DNA from: Boswellia sacra
Taxonomy: Eukaryota; Streptophyta; Magnoliopsida; Sapindales; Burseraceae
Assembly (NCBI GenBank): GCA_013180625.2
Contig: SNVD02013627.1
Location: forward strand, 372,001 to 436,000
Direction of reading: 5' to 3'
Length of the DNA: 64,000 nt
Shown piece after piece: positions 47,336 to 58,791 of the stretch. Under the pieces are notes generated by a model. It was not told where the DNA came from, searched no databases, and saw nothing but the letters and a program-made list of their open reading frames with translations. Positions within the stretch are counted from its first letter, which is position 1. Every line of letters starts with the position of its first letter. A program made the position numbers and the translations under genes.

Positions 47336-47669
47336 CTTAGTGGTTTGAAGGTTTGTGGTTGCAGAGTTATTGCATGAGAAGAGAGAAGTTGTAGTTTTCC
47401 TATCTTGTTTTATAAATACAAGTTTAATTTTGGCCTCTAATCGTATACCTTGCAACGGTCATATGCTATTAGATTTAAAAAAAATTTAAACCTATGTTCT
47501 TAGAAGCGCAAAGTGGAGAAACTTGAACCCAATACTTCAAGCTATCACAAAGACTCTAGAATACGGGATCAAACAACTTTTTTATGACTAAAGAAACAAA
47601 AATATATTTAAATAATAGAGTTTCTTATTGTAATAACCAAATATCTCCATCTCATATCTCATTTATGGT

Positions 47670-48275
47670 GAGTAGGGGAACCATAAATTTATTAATTTAT
47701 TTTTGTTTAATTTTTATTAAATCTAATGCATTAATTTATTTTTGTTTAATATTTATTTTAATCTATTTTTATTTTTACTTTAAGTTATTAATTCTTGCTA
47801 ATAAATTTATTAATTTATTTTAAAAAATTGATTAGATTAAAACTTATAATTAATTTTTAATCAATTATAAATTGAATAAGAGGAACCATAAATTTATCAA
47901 TTTACTTTTGTTTAATTTTTTAATCTAAATTTATTAATTTATTTTTGTTTAATTTCTATTTTAATCTAAATTTATTACTTTATTTTTGTTTGATATTTAT
48001 TTTAATATATTTTATTTTTATTTATTAATTCTTATTAATAAATTTATTAATTTATTTTAATAAATTAATTAAAACTTATAATTAATTTTAATCAATTATA
48101 AATTGAATAAGAGGAGCTATAGATTTATTAATTTATTTTATTAGTTTTTATTTCAATCTATTTTAATTTATTAATTCTTATTAATAAATTTATTAATTTA
48201 TTTTAAAAAATTAATTAAAAAGTATAAATGAATAATTAATTTTAATCAATTATAAATTTAATAATTGATTAAGCA
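47670..48275. repeat. AT-rich tandem repeat, about 160-230-bp unit, three copies
   Basis: Units start near 47670, 47883 and 48115 with CCATAAATTTATTAATTT-like sequence. They end with TTAATCAATTATAAATT, the first two continuing to GAATAAGAGG. The region is almost pure A/T and prone to secondary structure, and it might act as a matrix-attachment-like tract. Confidence 0.55.
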
Positions 48276-48469
48276 TTAAGGGAACTTATGGAAAGTAAGA
48301 AAAGTTTTAATAAAAAAGATGTTTAGCCTAGTGGTTGGGAGTCTTTGTGTTATAGAAAATGTTTATTATTTATTCTAAAACTGATTTTTTAATGAATTAT
48401 CATGGGTTGAATACCCTTAGCTTTTGGCTTAATTTCTTGCTTCCTTTGTTGTTAACTTTATGTATAAAT

Positions 48470-48600
48470 ATTTTGTAGCTTTGTGGTAAGCATACCATGT
48501 AGAAGATAGGAGGTCTTGAGTTTGAATGCCAACGAGCTAAAATTTAGCTTATGCCATATGTAATTGATTTTGCATAATCTATAGCTTAAACATATATTGT
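48470..48600 (+). repeat. tRNA-derived SINE-like copy 1
   Basis: An A-box-like GTAGCTTTGTGGTAAG (48474-48489) is followed 23 bp later by a B-box-like GGTCTTGAGTTTGAATGCC (48512-48530), as in decayed pol III promoters of plant SINEs. Confidence 0.45.
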
Positions 48601-48615
48601 TGTTGACTTTAAACA

Positions 48616-48740
48616 AAAAGATCTTGTAGCCAAGTGGTAGAACAAATTTTTTAAAATCTAGAAGGTCTCGAGTTTGAACCATAACATTGTAAAATTTATT
48701 TAAACTCATATATAATTAACTATGCATTGTTAAATGACTA
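48616..48740 (+). repeat. tRNA-derived SINE-like copy 2
   Basis: GTAGCCAAGTGGTAG (48626-48640) and GGTCTCGAGTTTGAACC (48664-48680) repeat the arrangement of the copy just upstream. A third, weaker A-box-like TTTAGCCTAGTGGTTG lies at about 48325. The copies seem related and arranged head to tail. Confidence 0.45.
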
Positions 48741-48775
48741 TTATGCCCCTCAATACTCAACATAATTACAAGTAG

Positions 48776-49130
48776 TTAACGAAAAATCTGACCGAAGGGA
48801 TCTCCATGATGAATTTCGAAAAAGTCAAGGTAGACATCTTCGGGTGATCTAATTGGTGTGATTAGTCTTATAATGGTAACAGGGTAGGCTTGTGAGTCGT
48901 GGCAATAGGCAAGACTCACGGTGATGATTCCAACTGTGCTTCGTGAGGACAGGACGTTCTGTTTGTTAAAATGCCGGCAGGGATTGCCTCTTCTTTTACT
49001 TGAATTGTGTGACCGCATAAGCCATGATTTCGAAATACCGATCTATTCTCACATGAGAGGTGGTCCTTAACTACGGAATAAACGAGTGAATATGAACGAA
49101 ATTAAGCCAAAACCAAGGGGGGTCTGTGTG
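48776..49130. other. GC-richer block of unknown origin
   Basis: The composition here is clearly less AT-rich than the DNA on both sides. A minus-strand frame of 80 codons (48776-49018) contains VYLDFFEIHHGDPFG but no domain I recognise. It could be an organelle-derived insert or a gene scrap. Confidence 0.35.
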
Positions 49131-49139
49131 ATTAGCCCT

Positions 49140-50180
49140 TTTTATTATATTCTTAACTTTTTAATTGGTCAAATGGGCATTTTTGTATTTTGACCTCTAT
49201 TATTTGAAAGCTAGTATCACTTGTTCATTGTAGGTACAGCTAAGGGTAGCTAAGTCATTTTACAAGTTCTGTTAATTTAAAACTAAACGAAAACCGTCTG
49301 TAGGACTTGGATGAAACTAAATTGCAAATGTTATATGCTTTGCTGGTATATTTGTAAAAGAGGCTTTCCTCCTAACAAGAGGCTAAACCATAGGTGTAAT
49401 TTTTGATATTATCCCATTAACTAGTATAAGAGAGAATAATAACAAAGTTCTTGGGGGACTTTTAATTGTTTCACATCCTCAACAATTTTGCATTTTTCTT
49501 AATTAATATTCCACATCATCTCATCAAAGAGAGATATATTAACTCAATATTAGTGTTAGAGAATTGTTAGACTAACGGTATTATAATAATATTGGACATG
49601 TGATAATATCCAGTTAGCCTTTGCATTTAATATTATAATTGGTAACAAATCCAGTTTGTTACTTGGGGTCACGAAAGACTTTTCCTTTTTGAATAAAACT
49701 TTTACATGAAATCTAAAAGAAATTAAGTAAATTTTTTGGGCCTGCAAATCTTGATGTGGTGATTATGTAGCTATAGGTGCATTTTTATATAGTATTTTAA
49801 GTTCAAATAAAGCTTGATCTATGTATACCTCTTTTTAAACTAGAACAAGATATCAAATTATCCAATATACTTTAAATTTAGTTGAACTATAATAGTTCAA
49901 GCTTCTTTTTTTTTTTTTAACAGCATATCTTCATTCTCATGTATAAGGTCTCACATTTTTACTTTTATACGTGACCCAAATATTTAATAAGCACAAGAAA
50001 ACAATGTTTTCTTCAATATTATGCTAAATGAGGAATCATTCAAGTTTGAAGGTTTAATGCCTATCTGATTTATTTTTGAAACGCATCCCTTAATTATTAT
50101 TTTTTAATTTCCCAAATAATTATAGCTTAGAATTTTTTAATTTAAAAAAAAAGTTCAAATAGAAGCTGGACAACCTCTAA
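49140..50180. other. Intergenic, nothing recognised
   Basis: AT-rich sequence with short poly-T runs. No ORF of note. Confidence 0.4.
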
Positions 50181-50310
50181 GCCCATAAAGTAAAAAGGCC
50201 GGCTTTTCTTCCAAATTGCTTAGGCCCCTGATTTCCGGCCCAAACTACATCTATAAAACGTTGCCTCACCACTAATGGACGCATCTCTCGCCAAGCCAAA
50301 CCCTAACCTG
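50181..50310 (+). promoter_or_regulatory. Ribosome-biogenesis-type promoter without a visible ORF
   Basis: In order: GCCCA-type site II words (AAGCCCATA at about 50179, GGCCCA at 50237-50242), a TATAAAA at 50252-50258 and a telobox AAACCCTAA at 50298-50306. This combination is typical of plant ribosomal-protein and snoRNA genes on the + strand. The next 350 bp contain no coding frame. At 50396-50404 an acceptor-like CTTGCAG precedes TTGATGATAG (C-box-like), with CTGA words downstream. It could be a snoRNA host or a truncated gene. Confidence 0.5.
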
Positions 50311-51395
50311 CGAGGCAGGCTCAGGCATAGCTGCTCTCTGATACTTTCTTCTTATTCTTCTTCATTATTTTTAAGTTTTGTATATTAAAGTCTTAAACTT
50401 GCAGTTGATGATAGCGGGCGAAGATGAAGAGTGCTTTATATTCTGACACCTCTTGTATGAGAAGAGCTTTATTGTTCTTCTTTGAGCACAGATAGCAACT
50501 CTCTGAGCCCTTTTTACTTCTTTCCTTACTAATAATCTCATCGTATAAAGCTTTTGATTTTAGTTTTACGGCGTCGTATCGCACACTTGTCTGATCTATG
50601 ATTATCAGTTTATGGAAACAGAACCAAACCAAACGCAATATTAGGATGTCGTTTCAATCCGTATAGGATTTATTTGTTTTTGCTTTTTACTTCTCTTCTC
50701 TCCTTGGTTTTCCTCTCCTGTAGCATTTTAAGTTTACGTTTAATACTTTAATTTTCATATATCTGTCTTGTTTGTAGATAGGAGTAAAGCTCTACAAGAG
50801 ATCTCGGGCTCTAGTTGGGTTTGATTTAATTCTCCAAGTTTGAAATGAAATAAAAAAAAGGTCTAATACATTTATTTTGAATTTATATTAAAGAAATGTT
50901 AAGAGAATCTTTGAAATTTTGAGGGCTCTTCAAAAGTGATGGTTTTTTCAAAAATTTACAGGTCGAGATTTGTTGAATATTATTAATTGAACGGCTTATA
51001 ATCCTTAATTACGAATTTAACTTCTAATTAATTGAATTATAAATATAACTTTTATTTTAATTAATTTTGACATTGTGGGATTGTGACTTGGGTCATTTTT
51101 AGTGGTGTTGGTGGTCGCATTCATGGTGGAAACTAACCAAAGTTGAGTGAAAGACACTTTCCTTGTAGCGTTTCGGACTAACATTAGAATTTTTTATTAA
51201 GGAAGACCAGTGAACTGACTAGTCATTCTCGACCAGTGAACTGACTAGTCATTCTCGTTGCAAAGAGAGAAGAGAATAGAAAGGGCAATTAATCAATTTG
51301 AAAGCACGCCTACCTTCCGCTCTCCAAACATATGTTTCAACATATACTATTTTCACTAAAAAGCAACATAAACGACCCCGACACTGAAAGCAAAT
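50311..51395. other. Leader-like and intergenic sequence, 3' flank of the reductase gene
   Basis: The first part would be transcribed from the promoter just upstream. A direct duplication GACCAGTGAACTGACTAGTC occurs at about 51207 and 51231. No protein gene is seen. Confidence 0.4.
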
Positions 51396-54300
51396 TTAAC
51401 TTTGATTATAACAAGTTCTAAGTGTTCTGAACAGGAGAGTTTTAAGCTTCTTGTTTGACAATTCAAATGGCCTTGCAATGTGGCCGCAACCATTTCCACT
51501 TGTTAATTTGCTTGGTGGCATTCCCATTTCCCTTGCAAGCTTTTCTGCCTCATCTTCCCTTCCGATGACATTATCAAAGCAAATGTACCTTCCAAATGCG
51601 GTCTTGTTCATTGCTTCATACACACCCACATGTGCCTCCGCCAATCTCATTGCATCAACTGTTGCTAGCAGACCATTTGCATACATCTCCTGGGCTCCTG
51701 CTTTGGACATTCACAAGTTGCTTTTAGAAATTTGCTTTTGTCTGGGAAGAGAAATGGTGGTGAAATTAGTGAAAATTGAGAATTGCAGGTACCTTTTAGA
51801 TATGCAATTGTTGCTGTAGGGTTTCTGTGAATAAAGTCAGGACCTGTAATGAGACCTGCACAGATGGTTGCTAACTTTAAGCCCTTTTCCTCAGCTATTT
51901 TCCAAGCAGTCTTCTCTGACTTCAGCTTGCCCAGAGCATACCAGAGCTGCCAATATTCACCAAATTATTTCAACATATGACTAGACTGACAAAAAAGTAA
52001 ATTTTCCATCCCAAATGGGACAATATAGCTTGGCGAGTATTATGCTATTGTCAAATCAATTACAATAACACTTCCGTAGAACCGTATTAGTTGCTCAAAA
52101 TTTGTTAAGCAAGCCATAGGAGTCATTTGAATTATCTGCTTTCCCACATATTGAGAAAGTATACCTTCTTGTTTTTGCAAAGTGATTCATCACTCCAGCA
52201 GTCGTGGTTAACTACAGGAGAAAGGTCTTGTTGGGTGCCATCTCGCCATATGCAGGCTAAAAGTGAGGATGTAAGCACACAATTTCTCACTGAGGATGCT
52301 CTTGCACAAGCCTTCATCACACTTTCTGTAGCTTTCGCTTCAATCTCAGCCATTGATTTCTGCCAAAAAGGTTAAAATCAAACCATTAATTACAGAGTCT
52401 TAATGTTAAATTGCCCAAAATACTTTCGCATTCACATTAACATCCACATAGGAAATGTAGATATGTTCGTTTCCCATTCACTATCCACTAGTCTTCTTGA
52501 CCTAAAAGTTAGTTTTAAAAAATTTTTCACGAGGCAACAAAGCAAGTACCAAAAAGTAGATACGACTTAGCATCAAAATTGAACTAAAGACTGAAGGCAC
52601 CATTTAGAATCAATCTGTGACATTAATTTTAGAATCTGACAAAGGTAGGTGTTGCGTACCATTTGCCTTGCTAGACGGCAATCTCATTTATTTTACTTCC
52701 AGAAGAGTACAACTAACTTTAATTGAGATGCGTATTAAAGTAGATGACAAACAAGAAAAGTTTTTGTGAAGGAAACCAAACCAAACCACCTTGGTTGTTA
52801 CATGGGCGCACCAAGTTTTACAGATTATCACAAAAAATCACAGCATCAGCATGCTTAGTGAATGTGAAAGGCATCTATTATAAATACGACACTAAACAAA
52901 TACGTAAAATAGTCTTTAAAATCCACTGGACACGTATCCAAACTAGTATAATATCTCATCTATATCACTTGTCAAGGGTAGGTAACATTCCCTTTCTTAT
53001 GAGTTGGGGTCCTCTGGCTTACACACATGCTCCTATTAATTGCTGATTTAACCTTAAACCAAATTGAAAAAATAAAAAATACCCATCTCATTTTGGTAAG
53101 ATAAGTGCTATATCCTACGATGTTTATGCAATCTTATTTGTCCAACCATAACTACGATATGAACGATACTTTGAGAATCATTAATAGATTGATTTTTTTT
53201 TTTCTTTCTAAGTACGGAAAGATAGAGACTCACAGAATAACCAGAGAGGCCAGCAGGGTCGGTAAATGCAGCGGTGTGGAATACGCCACGACAGCCCTCA
53301 ATTGCTTCGACCACCTCGTCAACTTCAGTTAGCTTGGCAGTAACCACTGATATATTATTGTTACACGTCCTCATCTGCCCTGAACTTTCCATCTCCCTCA
53401 ACTTCTCTATATCTTCTGCATTTTCCAGTCAAGTTAACACCGAAAGAAATTACTAACAGAAAATACAATTCTTCCTTATCTTACAACTCCCTATCGTTTC
53501 CAATTCCTTTAAGTTATGAATTGAATAATTAGTATTTCGTTGCAATTTTTTTTTTTAATTTTAGCCGTCAAGTTAGAATGATCATTTAATGGTATGGTAT
53601 ATCAAATCAACAATGACTAACAAATAAATTTCTACTTTTTTTTTTCAAATAATTTGCCAATTTCAAAATAACTTATTTAGAAACTTAAAATTCGAAAACG
53701 AAATCTACTTATCAATTCAACTTTGGATGGTTATACAAAAGAAACTTCTTGAGGGTTTCTCTAAAGTTCAATTAATAAGATCAAAAGTTCAACTTGACTA
53801 ATGAGAAGTAGTCAAATTATACAAACAAAGCTGGTAATGGTATGACTCATACGTAGCGTTATTGCAGACATAAGCTAATATCTTTCTTTGGAAAAGATTG
53901 ACCATTTATTAAATAAAGCATTAACAACCTTTCTCTAGTTGTACATTAAAATTTCCAAGAGTAGGAACTAGGAAGGTTTATTACATAATTTTTAACCGGC
54001 AAAACTAAGGATACAAAGGTGATGGCGATATTAAAATCAGGGTCTTCGACTTCTATAGCGAAAGCAATAGAGGAACAGAAAAATTTAATAATTGATGAAA
54101 AAGTGACACATGAACCAACTTGAAGAATTGAATTTTGATATTAATTTTTTCGCATTTTAATTTGCTGATAAGTTTCTACTCTGTGGTTTGCCAATTGGAG
54201 AAATCAAAATATAGATTAAAAGTATTATTAATTTCACCAAATTATTTATTTATCTACAAATATCAAGAAATATATATATATTATATATATATAATAATAT

Positions 54301-54979
54301 TTTAACATAAATTTTTTTACGTAAAATAAAACAAATTTTTTAATTATTAATCTATAAAATTTAATAATTAAAATAATTGATAAGTTGAATGCATTCTTAT
54401 CAATTTTTAATCTTAATCATAGTTAAATTATATAAAATCAGTGATCATAAATTTAGATTAATAAATTGAATTAAGAATTTACATAAAAATATCCCATCCT
54501 TCCGTTTGTTTGTGCGTGTGTATACGTATATAGAAAACACTCCGGATCACACTAATTAAAACCAAATTTTCCTGGCCGCCTAGATAGCCTAGCCGCAAAA
54601 CCAGAAAAAAAACAAAAAGAAAAGAAAAAAAATTGTTGCGCACACAAGATCTTAAAAAAAAACCAAATATTTAGAACAATCTATGAAAAAAAAAAAAAAA
54701 GCAAAGTAGTTAATTACCTTGGTTGTCAACGATGATTCGAACAGAGTATCCACGGAGCAAGAGCTTGTTAACGATGGCGAGGCCCAAGTAGGAAACGCCA
54801 CTAGTGACACAAACAACCTTGTCTTGATAGTCAACATCATCATCACCATCCACGTTGACACGCAAGCTTTTGAACTCTTCATCGTCTTTTCTCCTGTGCA
54901 CAACGGCGCACGCAATCAGCATGCGCCTGAACTCCTCTATCTCCGTCCTCCTGCTCTCTTCCGTCGGCACAAACCCCAT
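51396..54979 (-). CDS. Cinnamoyl-CoA reductase-like SNL6-type short-chain dehydrogenase, five exons
   Basis: The gene joins as complement 54718-54979, 53234-53415, 52165-52359, 51793-51946 and 51396-51697. All introns are GT-AG, the phases agree, and the product is 364 residues. The N-terminus starts [18 protein letters not shown] Rossmann nucleotide-binding motif follows at about residues 55-80 ([19 protein letters not shown]). The middle has [14 protein letters not shown]. The Tyr-x3-Lys of the extended SDR family appears as [12 protein letters not shown], and [17 protein letters not shown] follows. The end is [22 protein letters not shown]. The layout matches the SNL6-type branch of CCR-like proteins rather than true lignin CCR, since the NWYCYGK motif is absent. 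NADP(H) binding is likely but the substrate is unknown. Some members affect defence-linked lignin. Intron 1 is about 1.3 kb. The ORF appears intact. Confidence 0.9.
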
Positions 54980-55079
54980 TTCCCAGATGGGTCTCAGCTC
55001 CTTGGAACCCTTGACACTTCAAAATCGAAACTTGTTCGATAAATTATTTTTCTCTTCTTGGCAGGCCCCAGACACCGAG

Positions 55080-55080
<1 letters not shown>

Positions 55081-55119
<39 letters not shown>
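55081..55119. repeat. GA microsatellite in the reductase 5' UTR or promoter
   Basis: A run of about 18 GA dinucleotides, 100 bp upstream of the reductase start, reads as CT on the gene strand. Such tracts are common in plant leaders and core promoters. Confidence 0.8.
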
Positions 55120-55121
<2 letters not shown>

Positions 55122-55639
55122 ATGGCTCTTTGTCATGCAAAAAAGCGACTTATACACCAAGCTCAAAATAATAGAAATATATGAAACATCAGCTCAATTT
55201 CGTCGGCTCTTGGCTTTTCGTGATAGAGTTTTCATTGAATTTTGGTAGATTTCATTAAACTCCCCCTAACTTTGATTGGAATGCATTTAAACCAATTTGA
55301 CTTCGTACTTACAACTGCCACTTGCTTTTTTTTTTTTTTATGTTTTTGTTTTTGGAAATAGAGTGATGGTCATTTGATCGTTAATTTGTAGGGTATTTGG
55401 TAATTTTTAATATTTGAAAGTCAAAAAAAGATGTGTGACTTTTTAAAATATGCCTCCAGATTTGACAAGTGTTTTGTATTATCTATTAAATAAAAGGAAT
55501 ATTAAAAGGCGAGAAGCTCTGAATTGTATGGTCAATTTGCCGAGTCTATGTGCAGAACTGTCGTGAGTATATGCTCCTCTAAACTATTATCATTTCATAA
55601 ATCCTATAATCAGATAAGTTATAATTTAATTTAGTTATA

Positions 55640-55920
55640 AGAAATAGATGTAAAAAACGTTGCTCTTATAAATTATATATACAAATATTTATAATAAATT
55701 AATATATCATCAAGGTAATTAAAGAAATGAATAAAAAATAAATTTATTTAATAAAAATGAGATAATACCTTATTAAATAAATAACATAATATTAGTTTTT
55801 TAATAAGATATTATCTCATTCTTTATTAAAGAAATTTATTTGTATATTCATTATTTTAATTACCTTGATGATATATATTAATTTGTTGTAAATATTTGCA
55901 TATATAACATGCATCCGTGT
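55640..55920. repeat. Palindromic MITE
   Basis: The left arm (AATATATCATCAAGGTAATT, then AATAAATTTATTTAATAA) is mirrored by the right arm (AATTACCTTGATGATATATT), giving a near-perfect foldback of about 270 bp. It resembles the copy at 2449. Confidence 0.7.
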
Positions 55921-57250
55921 ATCTATTGCAAATATGAAACCAAAAAATTAACAATAAAACTTACCAAACCAGACAATTTTTTAATTGCCTCAACTAAAAA
56001 TTAAACAAGTGGTCTCAAGTTGTAGATAGTCAATTAAATTAATGAAAAATAATTACGAACACTGACTGGGTTACCTTTTTTCGTGGGTCTCCCGTTCGTT
56101 ACCAACCATTTTCTGACTTGGTAAGTGGCTGCCGGTGCCGTTGAGCAATTACTTAATTAGGAAACAGACTTTGAATGCTTAATTGTCTCCGGAGTGTAAG
56201 TTTTCAACCAATATTAAAATTTAATTAATTTTAATTTTAATAGTCGATCCAGCTTTATGATCATCATTTATAGTTTGGTGCATTTGGCAAGCGTTTAGTC
56301 TCCTCTTAAGCAGCAACAGTTGACATTCTATAGCAGCCTAGCTATTGATTCTCGACGTAATCGACTCACGAGTATCAATGTTTTTCACATTTTAAAAGAA
56401 TGTATGTGTGTGCATGTGCGTGTCTTTGGTTTATCGAATCATACTGTATATACAATTAATTTATATAACCTGAATCATACAAATAACGTGACCCAAATTC
56501 AATGAATGCTTAACAATCAAAATAAAAATTAAGAAATTTAATAAATAAAATGAGGTATATCTATCCATCCAATAATTTTATGCAAATCAAATTTGTATAA
56601 GTTAAATTGTATGTCTAAAATTATGTTCGTTCAATAAGTTTCTAATCAATAAGGTATGTGTATGCCTCCGTCACAACAAGAAGTTCGAAAATATCAACTT
56701 GAAGTAAAATAAGATATTATAAATTGAATGTCATAATTAAGATGATATTTCATGTACAAATGCAATCGACACGAATCTTATTATGTATGAATATGAATTC
56801 TTAGATTCCCAAAAAAAAAAAATCCATGTATGTATATGCATATATGAATGATGTGTTGATAAATACGTATCGTACATTGAAGTCACCAAACCTTTAGCGG
56901 ACTTTTGGTATATTTGTGGTAGGTAATAATTAAGAGCAGTTACATGTGTGGATGTATTTTTTCAAGGTTTGGGATTTATTACAATATTTATTGGGCATCA
57001 TAAATTCATAACGAACTCCTGCCCTGCATTAAGAGTAACCATTTAAAACTAAATTGCCTAACATTAATTGGATGCACATTTTCATTTAATTATTTCTCTT
57101 TAATGCATTTGTTGTTATGATCTTTCTTTAACTACAACTTCAACAACGTAATAGTAATTAATTAGGAAAATGGTAATAACATATCCGAAGTTGCAAGTAT
57201 TTATCTCCACTGTATTTAAATTTAAGATTATAAAATTATCGTATAAATAA
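55921..57250. other. Intergenic, no gene seen
   Basis: AT-rich DNA with a slightly GC-richer patch at 56065-56150. The short frame at 56320-56505 has no protein character. Confidence 0.4.
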
Positions 57251-57257
57251 CATATAA

Positions 57258-57480
57258 TAAATATGCCTCCAAGGGTAGACCAGCTGGTACAGAGGCATGG
57301 GATCATTGTATTTAACTGCATCAAGGTCTCATGTTTTCATCGTACGCTTCTAGTGAAAACTTAAAAATTTCTATCTTTTATTGTCTCCCAAGTCATAGGG
57401 TTCCAACACTCTACTAAACTTCCAGTTTGAGTGTGATCAAGGCAAATCTAAATGATGCGGTTCGATATGGGAGTTTGGGT
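57258..57480 (+). repeat. SINE-like element
   Basis: A TAGACCAGCTGG word (close to a pol III A box) at about 57275 is followed by a decayed B-box-like AAGGTCTCATGTTTTC. The tail has CAAGTCATAGGGTTCC-like and GCGGTTCGATATGGG words. The order resembles a degraded tRNA-derived SINE. Confidence 0.35.
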
Positions 57481-57694
57481 TATTAAAAAAGTATATAATA
57501 AAAATATAGTAGTATAGTGATTACTTTTCATTTACTAAAATAAACGTAAATAATAAATTTTTTTAAGCTGGTTATAATAGTGAGATGGTAAAGGCAATCC
57601 TAATTTAAAATAAATTCACAAATATTAGATGTATAAATGGAATGAATAATTTAATTTAAATAATAAATTTGCAGGAATGAAGAGGAATATAATG

Positions 57695-57845
57695 AAGGGG
57701 GTTTAGGGGGCAAAAGTAGGGTAGGCCCGGCTTGGCTCGGCTACAAGCAGCCGCTGGGTCGGAAAGTAAAGTGAGACTGAGACAGATTGGTCCCTCACGT
57801 GTTGAATGACCAGTGTGCACGGGATGGCTGCTCTTATTGCTGCAA
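57695..57845. other. GC-rich block with G-box
   Basis: A sharp GC-rich island (GGCCCGGCTTGGCTCGG and neighbours) carries a CACGTG at about 57797. It may be a transposon scrap or a relic promoter. No ORF is linked to it. Confidence 0.3.
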
Positions 57846-58556
57846 AGTTAGTTGATCAAATTTCTTATTAATTTATATATATATAACATTATTTTTTTCA
57901 TTTCTATACCAATCATATTTTTTCCTATATTTAATTTCCTTTACATATATATATTTATTTATTTAGTTATAAAATATGAAAATGCTTATATTTTATTTAT
58001 AACCTTTTATAGAATGATATTTTTTTTAATAAAATCCAATAGAGGTTTAATAATTTTTAAAATTTTTTGAAAAAAGAAGGTATAAAAAGTTGCATTCATT
58101 AGAATTGGATAAAAAACAATTTTACCCCAGTGTATATCTTTTCAAACATTGGAGTACTGGAAGCCTGTCCTCAATTATTTATTTTAAGTCAATAATTGAG
58201 ATTTAAAATAAAATAAATATTGATTGTAATAGTTAATAGTTTGAACTTGACTCTTGGGTTGGATTTAAAAAGATAAATGGTTAAGAATTTGTATTCCAGT
58301 GTAAGTTAAACTTTTAAATCCGAATTCTCACACACTACATAAGCTCTTTAATTTATTGTAATATTTTTAATTTTATATATGTGAAAAAAATTTTACATAA
58401 AAAATAAAAAAATATATATATATATATTTTTTTTTCTTTCACACTTATGCACGAAGGATTTGAATAGTAATCACTATTCATTATATTTTGGTTTAAGGTA
58501 TAATAACAAGATACTTTTTAAATATTGAACCATTATACTATTATGATGCATTAGAA
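57846..58556. other. AT-rich intergenic DNA
   Basis: Low-complexity AT sequence; the hydrophobic frame at 57852-58070 follows from base composition and is not a gene. Confidence 0.5.
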
Positions 58557-58791
58557 TAGGGTGAATTGATGCATCGTTTCATATAAAAAATATAAATTAG
58601 CATAAAAAAATTAGAAAAGATTTGAAAAAAATTTAGAAGCACATATACATATAATTATACAACCATTCGTATAAAAGTTGAAAACAACTACATAAAAATT
58701 GTCGGTAAACATTTTCAAATTTGTTATAATCATTTCTAACTTTTATACGTTTGCTTCTCAACTTTTAATAAAATGATATATCAATTCACAC
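58557..58791. repeat. Candidate MITE with GTGAATTGAT termini
   Basis: The left end reads GGGTGAATTGATGCATCGTT. The reverse complement of the right end reads GGTGTGAATTGATATATCATT. The spacing is about 235 bp. Target duplication is unclear. Confidence 0.45.

Noticed and set aside
57852..58070. 72-codon hydrophobic ORF as a membrane protein
   Set aside because: Ile/Phe/Tyr content follows from almost pure A/T composition; no start context or homology.
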